Shown in pieces: positions 1 to 12,700 of a stretch of 64,000 bases of DNA (position 1 is the stretch's first letter; the number at the start of each line of letters is the position of its first letter). The stretch comes from Eopsaltria australis. Taxonomy: Eukaryota; Chordata; Aves; Passeriformes; Petroicidae. The DNA is taken from contig JAVTVJ010001249.1 of assembly GCA_034509425.1 (NCBI GenBank), positions 310,001 through 374,000 on the forward strand, given 5' to 3'. The position numbers and the translations under genes were made by a program. Below the pieces are notes generated by a model, which searched no databases, was not told the DNA's origin, and saw nothing but the letters and a program-made list of their open reading frames with translations.

Positions 1-3000
1 TAGTGCTACTTATTCTAACATTTAGAATGCCGTTTTCATAATATATAGCTCAAGGCTGCTTTAAAAAAAAAACCCAAAACCCTGCAAACAGCAAAACAAA
101 CTCAAATCAAAAGCAGATGCTAATTAAATTCTTTTTACCAAATAAAAATGCACAAACCCTAAGTCCTGGTTTTAATATTTTGAAAATTATTGCAGTAGTG
201 GGTTTACAGCTTCATAGATCATGATTTAGTTGTCTCTTGCTTATTATTCTGGGTTATTAGTGTTGCTCATTAGCATTTTAAAGAAATGAACAGTAATTAT
301 AGTGCTGTACAGAAGGGACACTAATGTGTTTTGGGGTTTTTTTTCAGTTGCAGGGTACATTTAGGTTTGATAATCAGTGCTTCACTCTGTCTTTTCTCCT
401 TTCACCTCATGTACATTCATGTAGCTGTATAGACCTACATGCGTGACAATTAAGGAGAAAAGGAACATGCACTCTCTGTTTCATGTGTCTTTAACAATTT
501 CAGCTTTATCAGCTATGGTCTGTATTTAATGCAGCTCTCAAAAGGGGGCTATCTGGACATTTTCCATATGTAGATGTCAGTGATAAAAGAGCAGCTTCAT
601 AGGAAATATTATTACAAATAACAGTCGTTACACAAATAACTTGAAATAAAGCATGAAGTGCTATTGAAGTGAGTAAAAATTGTGCGAAAAGTTTGTCTGA
701 AGTTAAGGGGGCAAGGAGAGAGCTTCAGTAATCTGAGGGAATACATTAGGTTTGTATTTATTAATAGATCCACAGATTAGATATGGTTCTGTGATGTTAA
801 AGAGTTTGTTTATGAGTTGATTATAGGAGAGTCCCAAGTTGGAATGGAGCTTGATCCCTCTGTCTTCCCTTAAAAAGTTCAGGGCGGATTTTTTCTGGTT
901 TTCTTCCTTGAAGTTGTAGGAGTCAGTGAGGGTCTTTGAGAGATTACTGAGATCTGAGATTTTATCATAAAGTGGAAGTTGAACACTGAACTTGAAGTTT
1001 TGCTGAATACTGAATATCTGTGTATACAGTTGAAAACCAGGATGCTTATTGCCTATGAAAAATAAGTCCCTGTGTAGTAAGTACTGTGCTGGATGTGGTG
1101 GTCTCTTTGTTGCAGTCAACATGTACACAGCTAATGAGATTACATTAATGTAAATGTTTGCATGTTGTAAACATTTTTAATTTTTGAATCTTTAAGCCAC
1201 CATGTAGTGTTCTAGAGAATAGGGACTAATCTTCCACTCTGGTAGTTCAAAATGGAAACGTTTTTCACTTCAGATTGTTTTTCTCATGATAGGTGATTAG
1301 AAGGCATGTTCTTCAGGAGCCATTTGTGAAACTAGCAGTAAACTATCAGAATGTGACAGAATTACTAGACTGTAGCATTAATAACTTTTTTTTTGCCTTC
1401 ATGTTCACTTACCCATTAAAACATACGAAACAAGTTAGAAGGCAGTGTTGTTTGCAGAAAATTGAATTGCTAAGTTCCACCAATTACCAACCATGACCAA
1501 AGAACACTGAAACATAAATAAGAATCTCATTGGGAGAAATAGGATCTAGAGTCCATCTCAAAATAATCATATGAAGTACACTACACTTTGTTATTTTCAT
1601 CCCTGTTCTTTTCATCCTTCCTTCAAAACCCTATCTTCAGTCTGTAAGATAGGAAATGTTAACCATGTGACAAATTTCAGAATTGGTTTTTTCCCAGTCA
1701 TGTGCATCTTTATTTCTTCACCTCAAATCATACTGTGAATGAAAAAATCAGTTTTTTCTTCAGCTCTTTATATAATGCTTTTCAGTATAGTATTGAAGTA
1801 TTTAAAATACTGAACTAATTTTGACTGTAAGTCCTCCAAGCTCAGCTGCTGTTACTTTCCTTGTTTTACTAGTAGGTAATTGACACACAGTTATGACCCT
1901 CAAATGTACATCTTATCTGATGAAAATTGTGACCAAGAGATTTGATTACTCTTGCCTGTCATCCCCAGCCCTCAGGCAATTAAACTTTATATATTGGCAT
2001 TGTTTTTCCCTTTTATGTGGTTTGGAGTGGTCTCATTGGAGAAAATAATAAGCAACAATAGAATTTAGTAATTGAGTTGTCAGATACATAGTCAAAAAGT
2101 GGATTATAGTTGTGTAGGGAAACCCTTTATCCATGCCTTTATTGGCTTTTGTCAAGGACATTGAGATGTACTTTTTGCTTGATAATACAATGTCGTAGAT
2201 TTCTTCACAGGCCAGACACAGCCAATATTTGGCTTCAGTTTATATTTTAGGTATTTGGAACTCCTTTAAGTGCAGGACATGCATGTTGAACTTAATATAG
2301 TTACACAGAGTAGTTCTGTTTTCTGGATTAAGAGAGATACGTTTCACACGTAAATTTTGCATACACTGTCTGTGGCAACACACTGCCGATTCCCTTATTA
2401 ATTTGCTATTCTAAACTTGATTAATGTGAAAACTGTAAACTTTGGTTTGAGTCATTTTGTTTCCTCAATGCTTCAAATGCACACAATGTTATGAAAATAA
2501 TGGCATGTGTGCATTAGAGGTTTCTGAAATTTATTTTGCTAGAAGTGTCAATTCAGTGTTTTAATAGTGACTAGCAAAGATGCTTTTTTAATATGAATTT
2601 ACTGAAAATCTAAAACTGCGCATAAATTTGAATTAAAAATATATTGTTATAAATTACTGATATGAGGAAAATACTTAGCAGTTGTTTGATAAAAACATTT
2701 TATTGAAGGTGAGTTTTGTAAGGAGCTTTTTTATTTCATTTTTAAAAATTATTTCAACGTGTTTTCAGTAATAAGGAAAACACGTCCACCTAAAGGTGTC
2801 TAGAAGAAGCAAGTGTTAATAGAAGATAATCCAAAAGAACCTAACATCTTAATAATTTCTAGTTTTTTAAGTCTTAACTTGCCCTAGATGATGGTAGGAC
2901 AAAATATGCAGATCACCTTTGTTTGGCAATCTTTTCAAGAAAGGAGCATCCATTTTCTGAAAGGAAAAAATGTAAAAAACTGATTTCTAAAGACAAGGAT

Positions 3001-3640
3001 AAGAATATAATACCTTTTCAAAACATAGGTTAACTAGGAAGATTTGGTAGATGACTAGGTTGCCTTAGAATCATCAAGGTTGGAACAGACCTTCAAGATC
3101 ATCTAGTCCAGTTGTCCACCTGCCACTACCCCTGTCACCTCAAAACCACTGAACTCTTGATGACTCTTGAACATATCCAGGGGTGGAATACTCAGTGTAA
3201 GCATATAAAGTTATGTTCAGGAAAAGTTATACCAAGTGTAATATGTTATAACCACAACATACGACAAAGCTAGTGTACTTATTTTGCCAGGGAGTTGCTT
3301 GGTCCTCAAAGCTGTTCTAACTCATTACTGTACTTGAGACTAATTTGGTAGTTGTCATTCACAGAAGTTTTAAGAAAATACCTACATTTTGAAACGGAAG
3401 CTTACAGGTAGAGATATGGTTTATGTCTGAAGAATAAAAGTATTTTCTTATCTAGATTTTCTTCCTCTCAGCAAGTCCTGGTTTTTTGTTTGGGTTTTTT
3501 TTTACATTTAATAATAATGTAAGAAAATAGAAATCAAATGGTGGCACTAAGTAATAATGTGCTTTTAAATTTTATTTAATTTCACTGTACATTTTCCGAG
3601 TCCCACATCACCAAGTGTTTGTGTTCATTTGTTTTTTTAG
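1..3640 (+). other. KIAA2026: KIAA2026 intron (5' end outside window)
   Basis: AT-rich non-coding sequence upstream of the first exon seen. It holds a short degenerate CR1 piece at 3067-3190 and an unrecognised antisense open frame at 703-1128. No bromodomain exon was recognised here. Confidence 0.6.
3067..3190 (-). mobile_element. CR1 LINE 3'-end fragment
   Basis: It begins AGAATCATCAAGGTTGG and runs into GACCTTCAAGATCATCTAGT, the reverse complement of the CR1 3' end found throughout avian genomes. It is short and diverged, with 5' truncation typical of CR1. Confidence 0.75.
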
Positions 3641-3730
3641 CTTATTTGCACTAATCTTGATGAACTCAGGGAATTAATCACAAAGATTGAGAATGAACTC
3701 AGAGATCTGGAGGACATTAAAAAGAAATCG
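3641..3730 (+). CDS. KIAA2026: KIAA2026 internal coding exon a (30 codons)
   Basis: The exon lies between a strong acceptor (a T-rich tract ending in TTTTAG) and the donor TCG|GTATGTG. It is 90 nt, phase 0 at both ends. It encodes a Leu/Glu/Lys-rich helical stretch ending in DIKKKS. Joining to the next exon gives [12 protein letters not shown], the expected KIAA2026 order. No earlier exon was recognised in 1-3640. Confidence 0.88.
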
Positions 3731-6700
3731 GTATGTGACATTAAAAGCTTTCTCTTGTGTGGGTATGAAACAGTGCCATTACTTGCTGAGGCCTGCCAAC
3801 TGAAGTTTATGCTGTTCAGTAACTGCATGAAACCTCCTCAGGTTGATACCTGGGGACTGCAGTCTTAATCTTTCCTGTGTGTAATGCTCTGTTGTCAATG
3901 TTTTTATGATAAATTAATTCAGTACCTGTGTTAGCACTTCTCCATGCCAAAACAAAATATAGACAATACCTTAGAACGAGTAGTTCATATCCATTAAACA
4001 TGTGACCATATTGCCCTGAGGACAAGTTCTTGCCAAAAAATAATTACAGGATAGAATTCTTATATCTGCTTATGCAGTGTTGGTCAGAACTTCTACTGAG
4101 CTAGGATTCTTTATTCCTCTTTTTTTGCATGTGTTATTAAAATTTACTTTTCAAAATATTTATTGAAGTAGTTTGTACCAGAAAGCCTACTATCTGGCTT
4201 TCGATATCAAATTGAGATAAAAATTTTACCAGTATACACTGGATCACAGAGTCTGTGCAACTGAAAACCTCAAAGGAGTAAGAGACAAGAGAATCCAGCA
4301 TGTCTGGCCTTCTGTATGCGGCAGTGATTCTTATTAAGACGCTGAATAGGTTTAAATGCATGAATAGTACTCATTTAAGCAGCCCTCTACAGTGAACTCT
4401 TACTACCTTTTTCGTTGTCATTCTGTTTATTGAACCTTTGATAGGCACTGCTATGGTGGCATTTTTATGAAAATTTATGGTGGCATTTATGAAAAATAAG
4501 TAGTTAGAAGTGTTGATTTTTCTGTATGTTAGAAATTCTATGCTTTTAATTCTAGTGAAAGCTTATAGTCTCATGCAGAATCAATATATTCTTCAGTTAT
4601 TTAAATAGGGGAGAGAGGTGTGGTAGAAGAGAGACAAAATAAATTAGGATTCTGACAGGTATCACTGCAGACAATTAACATAATAATTGTTAATGTAGGC
4701 AGAGGAATAATATCAGCCTAATCTTGAAATTATTTTGTAGTTGCTAAATTGCAAAGTGTTTTTTTCATAAGAATGCCAAGAGGTTATCAGAAAGGCTATG
4801 TCAGCAATAGAATAAAAAGCCAAAAATTGGAGTATGCTACAGCATATCAGTAATCTCAGTGTAGGTGAGACTTCTGGTCTGCTAGTAAAACCTTAGGAAC
4901 AGGACTTCTTCAAGGGTAGACAAATGCTAAATATGTCATAATTGCACTTTAAACTGAAATCTGATAATGTCATTATGTAAATAAGTTGCATGACTTCAGC
5001 AGGAATACTATGTTTAGTTCTAATTGCACCGTGTCAAAAAACCCAAACACTTAAGTACAGGAGAATTAAGATACAATTCATTCAGCATTCAGAAGCAGTG
5101 AGGTAAGGACAATCTTTTATTGTGCTTTTATAGACCTATCAAATCGTGATTCTGGGTCTCTAAACACTTGTGTTGTTAGAACTTTTAAGAAATTTTATGT
5201 ATAGAGAAAGGGTTAGGATTAATTGCTGAAGAAGTGGTTATGAGGAAACAGAAAAGTGAGATCCTGATTTTGAAAAAAAAATTATCAGGGAAATGGCATA
5301 TTTACCATTTAAACATACAAATAGAAAAGTGTTAAATTAGGTGAATAATCATAAATTTGAGCTTGCTAAAATGAGGTTTTGCTTTGTAAGGAAAGTCCTT
5401 GGGATTTAATTTTTGATGTCTAACACCGTATGTAATTATGTTTGATATCTGAAAAACTGGAGAAAATGCAAACTTTCATTCTTCAACTCTAACCAAATGA
5501 CAGTGGCAGTTTCAGAAGCATCCAGAATTGAGTTTTTCCAGTTTTTCTGAAGTGCATAGTCTGTTAAGTAAAACATTTTTCTAATTTGATAATGGAAATT
5601 TGACCTAATGTGAAAGTTTATTTTAATATGATGACACTTTCATGCTGTTCATGAACTGCTTTCTTGTTTTGACTGAAAGATGGTGACATTCTTACTACTT
5701 TGTGATAATTTAATGTTGATTTTTGTTTGCAATAATGACCTGGATGAAGCCATAGGACTCTTTCTTCTTCATGATTAACCTCCTTGGTAATTTCAGTTGT
5801 AGTAGTTGCTAGCACGTGCTACTGAGAGAAACTTTCAAGGCAAGCTTTACTGTTTGTTAAGTACTAACACATTTTAGAAGTACAGCTTATTTAACTTTAT
5901 ATTAAGACTTTCAAATATATTAAGACTTTCAAATTCTTAGTTGTGACCTCTCTTTTGTTACCTTGAAGACCATTCTGGAGTACATAAAAGGAATTCCTTC
6001 TCCAGAACTTGGAAGTAATGGAGACTATATTGAAAGAGCTGGATCTTTTTAATATGAATAAACTTACACTGTTTTCTGTCATTTTTTGTAGGTAGTTGGA
6101 CTGATTGTATCTGATACTTTTCACAACATCAACTTGAGACAACAAATGACGTGATAGATTTTTGATTGGCAAGTTAAAAGAAAATTAGAATAGGGTTGCG
6201 TAATGGAAAGTAATGGATAATTTTAAGTTTTGGCATTTCTACAAATTTCTTTTACAACAATGAAATAATAAACCTGTTGGAAAGTATTTTCACTATTTGG
6301 TTGGTAAAAACAGTTCGGTTCACTACCCTTGTACATCTGTATTGTCTTTTGAATTAGCCGTGAGTAGTATTTTTCCTTTTAAAAAGCCTTGCGCTTTTTC
6401 TTGATTTCTTTGTTATAGCCACGATGAGATTTGCTTTGTGCTAGTTTGCTGTGACTGCTTAGAGTGGAAAATTAAATTTGACCTCGGTTCTTTAATTTTG
6501 AACAGTTCAACTCTGCACTTGAACTCTAGACACACTTCTAGTTCTGAAGTGACACTGCAATTTCACATATGCTTTCAACTGACATAAGTCAGAACTGCTG
6601 CCAAATAAATAGGTCCTACTCCCTGTGTCTCTGGAAGCTTCTATTTTCTGTGCCATCCCATGTGAGAGGCTAGCAAAATTCTTTATTCAGTTGCATGGTG

Positions 6701-9700
6701 AGAGTTAGACTGTGATAAACCTAACTTACTTAAGTTGAATTGTTTGTAAGCCAGACCAGTTTTCTAACGCAATTTATCATGGATTTGCACAAATACCTGT
6801 GCTTGTATTCTACTACAGATTGAGTGGTCGTTGTAAGGACAGAAATTGTCATCTATGGGTAAAAGAAAGTGAGGCTGATTTTGATAGGGAAAGCACCTTT
6901 GTGTGGCAGATGAAGTTGTATGTGATATTACTATTGGGGTACTCTAAAATGTCTATTCCTTCAGCTACTGAACAGTTCCTCTCCTTACCACATATACATA
7001 TCCAGAGGAAGAGGAGAAATCAGTCAGATTTGCTATTGTTTAAGTTCCTGGCTGGAAATAAGAATGTGAAGGTGCAGAAAGGGGACTTAAAGGACTTAAA
7101 GTTTAATGTTTTGTGCACTGCCTAGTGAAAGGCTGATACCCTAAGGAATGTTTAAGCTAGGAATATCTTCCAGCTCTTGTACATTGCTTAGGATATGTGA
7201 AGCTGCATCCTTTCGTTTTAAAAAACGAGAGTAAAGGTTGAATCAATAGAAAAAACCCTAGAATGTATAGCAATAAAAATTAGATACTAGTAGAAATTAG
7301 GTATCTTTTGTTGCTAAAACTCACATAGATAAGATGTGGGTAAAATTACAGGCAGTCAGTAGACAATTATAAACCTTAAGTAGAAGAACATACTGGCTAA
7401 AAATTCTATTGATATTTTATTGCATTTTTACCTCTTGTTTGTTTTTTGAAAATTTAGACTGTGTATATAATATGCATGGCCATTCTGTTGAATGTGAGCT
7501 CCTAGAAATTTGCTCTAACTAGCAAATTGACCAAGATTTGCAAAGTAGCTTAATTCCACACTTTCAGTGGTATTGCTGAAAAAGTAATTTTGACGAACAC
7601 ACATGATAGGGAAGCATTTTGCTAGTATATTTAGGATCACATAAAGACTTCTATCTAATATACTAAATTCCTTTGATGAGAAGAGGCAGTAAAGTAACAC
7701 ATTCTGTCAGATCGGTACACAGGATAACAACTATCAGTCTCTGGCATTTTGGATACCACTTTTCCCTAAGTCTTCTCTGTCTGGTCAAATCAGTGGGACT
7801 TGCACTGTGAATGGAAATCTTCTTACTGCCTTCCAGATAATCTGCTTCTCATGTGATCTGAAGTAATTTTTTGTGTGTGTGTGAAACTGTTAATTAAGCT
7901 ACTTAGTTGATCAGTTCCATGTACTTAGCTGTTGCATATCATAGCAGAGTTTTTTTTTCAAACCCTTCCTGACATTGTGTAATATGAAAGTGACAGGACT
8001 GCAGGTAGTTGTATAAAATAATGAAGTTAGGGCTTTCTTGCAGGTGCTAGCTGAAATTTGCAATAAAATGAATGGGGTTTTTAACATGAATGTGGAAAGT
8101 TTTCTTGTTTACTGAAGTGCAAGACTTTGTTTTGGTAGCACTATTGGATTTGAATCATGCCCTCTAAGTCTGATGGATAAATGCGTAGCTGTTTTGGGGG
8201 TGAGAAGGGAGGCTGGAGCCCAGGATTCCAGCTGTTAAACTTAGAAGGTTAAAACAAATAAAGGGCAGTACCTTCCTGAGACGGAGATTACATTGTCCGT
8301 AGACAGAGAGAAAAGTCAGACAGAGGTTAGGGGAAAGAGAATTACTTAGTCAAAGGACACCAGCCGAGGTGAAAACTAATTACTGTTTGAAGAAAAGGTT
8401 TTGAAGATTTTCTTGTTTGCAGAGGTCTGTAACACCCTAATGTACTTGACTTAGCAGCCAGAAGAAGTAAAATCCTCTCTTTTAAAGGTTTTGTGTTCTG
8501 CTGTTGTTCCTGGAGCTTATAATGAGACAGTCCCGGGGGGGGGGGGATGTTGAATGCCTTTGTCTGTCTTTGAAAATGGATGTTTGTTTTAGGCAGGTGA
8601 GTCGAAAGGCCTGAAAAGAAAACTGCAGCTTTAAGTCACCTGCAAAATTGTGTATTTCAGAGTACCCCTGAAAATTTAAAGTGAAAAACCCACTGGTTTA
8701 GGTCAGAAATACTTAGAACTTCAGACAGAAATTCATTTGTGGGGATATTCAAAGGAATATATTCATCCAGGGGGAAACGTACTTCCCTTGTCTGTTTTTT
8801 TACGAGATTCCAAATAAGCTGCTGTTAGATTTGTTCACGGGAGGTGTAAGTATCAACTAGGAGACTGCTTTCTGAGGTTTTTCATTGATTTGCTACATTT
8901 TGTTCTTAAAATACAGTAACACATGGGGAAAATTACGCAAAATGGTTCATTTTAAACGTTTATAAAATACTCCCTCTCTGTTTGGTGAAGAAATGGGAAA
9001 TATTGTCACATGTTTGAAAATGTTTCGCAGGGAAACCATGTTGAGGCAAGACTGTACAGGGGCTTCTGAAGAACTTCGCTTCAGCAGAAACTCATGTAAC
9101 CTTTAGAAATAGTTTAGGGCTCTTACTAATATTTTAGTCATTCAGACTTCAACTTTGCAAACAATGAAGTGGAAAAACCTACTGTGCCTTCTTATTTGCA
9201 GCTAAGGGAAACATTTTTATTACTGGGTTAAATCGTGCTCAGTTTTTATTCCGAGGTTGACTTCCTCTCCCCATTACTGTCTCCTCTTGTCCTGACCACT
9301 TCCTCCCTCCCCAATGAAATACGTAACATGCTTCAGACCCCCTTGTAAGGGGTTTTCAGTTATACTTGTTCTCATCAGCATTACTGTATTTACATAAATG
9401 TACACATAAACAGAAAATATTATAATCTGAAAAATCTGTGTTTGCACATCCATTTGCAAGTTTAAACTGCAGGTAAAGTGAGCCACAATAAAAGAGACAC
9501 AAATAAATACTCGGGTTCGAGGTGTTTATAGACAAGTCTTGCAGCTGAAACATTTTTTTAAATTTAAGCCTAGTTTCTCTGTTACTGTGTATCTTCATGT
9601 GTAATGTATCTAACATACTCTCTTTTTGAGTCCTTATCCTGAACACCTGATTTGTACTTTAGTGACTTCCAAATACTGCTTTTCTGTGTCTTGCCTGCAT

Positions 9701-12700
9701 CTCCTGAAAACACTAATATGAGCCCAAAATACTGAATTTTGAGACAGAAATTTACACATTTCCATCCATGCAGCTTCTTGTACTTCTAAGGACAGATTGA
9801 AGATGTGGAGCATTTGTAATATTTAGTTGTATAATATGAATGAAAAAAGCCAATTTAAGGCTTCAGTTTTTGAAATCTTCTCCACAATACTTAATTTGTC
9901 TTCTTTTATATTTTAAACTTCGGCTTATCTCACTAACATCCATTATTTTTGTCACAGTCTTCAGTTTTTCTTAGCTTCTCCAGTTTTCTGTCTTTATTGT
10001 CAGCTTTTTTCACAACTATATTCTCTTGATCTTTCATGCCTTTTCATGTGTGACTGACTAAACCTCCAATAAATGTATGCTAACAAGCTTTCTTTAAACC
10101 ACTTTTGCCACATATCTTTCTACAGTTCCAAATGTGAAAATGTGAGTTCTGTATCAGAGATGAACGTGTATTCACACATTTTTGTCACAGAAATGCTAGT
10201 ATGTATTCAGAACATTTCACAGTGCTTTGACTTTTAGTATGTTGTTTGAAGAAATAATTCAAGGCATTCCTGTCAGCACACACTACTAGCAAAAAAGCTG
10301 CTTTTAGGATGCTCAGCTGAAGAATACAGAGACACTTACATGTCCAGAGTTGAGAAGATAAAATACTCAGATATATGAGAGGGAGTTAAGTAAGATTTTA
10401 ACAGCTTAAAAGACATAGCTTTTTTTGTAAATAGTTTAAGATACTACATACATCCAATTTCTTTGTAAGATGCAGAAGTGTAAGTTAGTTAATAACGTTG
10501 AAGTTCTTCTAATGGAGGAGTAAAACGTGACAATTCAGTGCTAGATAATTTTACTGTTTTGTGTTCAACAGTAGGTTCATGCTGATAATAAAGTTCATCT
10601 TGTGTTCTTGTGGTTTATATATTTTAAAAAAATGTGGTATGTTGATCAACAGAATGATGATTGTGCAGTAATTTTGCCTAAAGAAAATCAGAACATGTGG
10701 CTAAATATCTGAATGAAAACCTTTTCATAGTAATGAACTAAATCAGGAGACAAAGACAGTCTTGGTAGCAAGAAATTTATTGCACTGTGTTTTAGCGGTG
10801 TTGTTTTTTGTTTTACTTTATTTGCTTGTAGTGTATAAGAAAAGAGTATGAGATATCATTTTAGATTTTAACTTGGTGTGGCCAAATATCTAGGTCATGG
10901 AAGTGCAAGCTGGAGTCAGGACTTTTCATTAGTTGCTGGTAAATGCTCAGATAAAATTTATTAACAAATGCCATGAGTGAATTTGTTTTATAATTTACTA
11001 CAAGTCGTTCTTCCTGATTCTGCTAAATCCCAGTCTTCAAACAATATCAGAGGTTAGCTGTTCATATGTATTTATAATGTTCAGAATGATGTTGCTGGAA
11101 GTAAAATACAAGAATTGACTTTCAGGGATTTTACTGTAGAAGATAACTGTAAGCATTTTCAAAATTAAAACACTCAGTAATAGCTGAGTTTGCATAGTAT
11201 GAATGATCTTTTCATTCATGCATTTTTATTCAGTCAAAATTGGAAGTAAGTGTCTGAGTATGTAGTATTTGGCCCATAAGTCAGTAAGTTAATGAGAGCA
11301 TTCAACATTAATCCATATATTATTTGAAAAAGTTACTGATCTCTTTTCTTTAGGTATCTGTTGTCCAAAGCAGCTGGGGATCACCAACTCCCTCTCTGTG
11401 TGACATCACCAGAAAACACTAGACTGGTGATGTCACACATACCACAGAACCCCGCAGCAGAATGGAGCAGGCCTATTAAGGGTAAGTTTTCTCCCTCCAC
11501 CACCACCCCTTTTCGACAATATTGCATGGTTTTATAAGATTACTGATTTTCTTTACTTTATGTCCCTGGGATATAAAGTAAAGATTAAGACAATCTTATA
11601 AAACTTCATAATATTGTGGTGTTGTGTGTGTGTGTTTATTTAAAAGCAAAACAAAAGCTCCTATAAAAAATTCAGTCCTTACCCCATGTATCAATATCCT
11701 GGCTCCAGTCTGCTTTGGGGTTCCATGATAAATATGCCAGAATAGTGTATGTTGGGGCATCGATCACAGAGAGTGGAGTCAGCATTTCCTGGCTGCTCTG
11801 GATGTCAGAAACCGTGTTTTAAAAGGTAAGTTTTTAGTTGAATGCGTTGAATGTCTCTCTGCATTTATATGGAAACATTCAGCCCATTTCTAAAATATGT
11901 TTTTATTGTGTTTGCATTTTTGAAATTGGCTTGTAACTTGACACAGCCCGAAGTCACATTTTATACTTCTCTGTCTAGTCCTTTTTTTCCTCTGGTATTT
12001 TCCTGTGTTAATACCTTATACTGTGTTTCCAGAAAAAAAATAGTGTTTTGTTTGTCACTACTTGGAACAAGATGGTAACTAAATTCTGTTTAATATCATT
12101 CTCAGTGATCTGGATAAGGGGATCAAGGGCACCCTCAGTCAATTCACAGAGAGCACCAAACTGGGTGGGAGTGTTGATCTGCTGGAGGGCAGGAAGGCTC
12201 TGCAGAGGGATCTGGATCAATGGGCCAAGGCCAGTGCTGTGAGGTTCAACAAGGCCCAGTGCTGGCTCCTGCCCTTGGGTCACAACAACCCCAGGCAGTG
12301 CCACAGGCTGGGACAGAGTGGCTGCAAAGCTGCCCAGAGGAAAAGGACCTGGAGGTGCTGGTGACAGCAGCTGAACATGAGCCAGGGTGTGCCCAGGTGG
12401 CCAAGAAGGCCAATGGCATCCTGGCCTGCACCAGCAATGGTGTGGCCAGCAGGAGCAGGGCAGGGATTGTCCCCCTGTACTCAGTACTGGTGAGGCCACA
12501 CCTCAAATCCTGTGTTCAGTTCTGGACCTCTCACTACAAGAAGGACATTGAGGTGCTGAAGCAAGACCAGAGAAGAGCAATGGGGCTGGTGAAGTGTCTG
12601 AAACATAAATCCTGCAAGAAGCAGCTGAGGGAGCTGGGGGTGTTGAGCCTGGAGAAAAGGAGGCTCAGGGGAGACCACAACTGCCTGAAAGGAATGTGTA

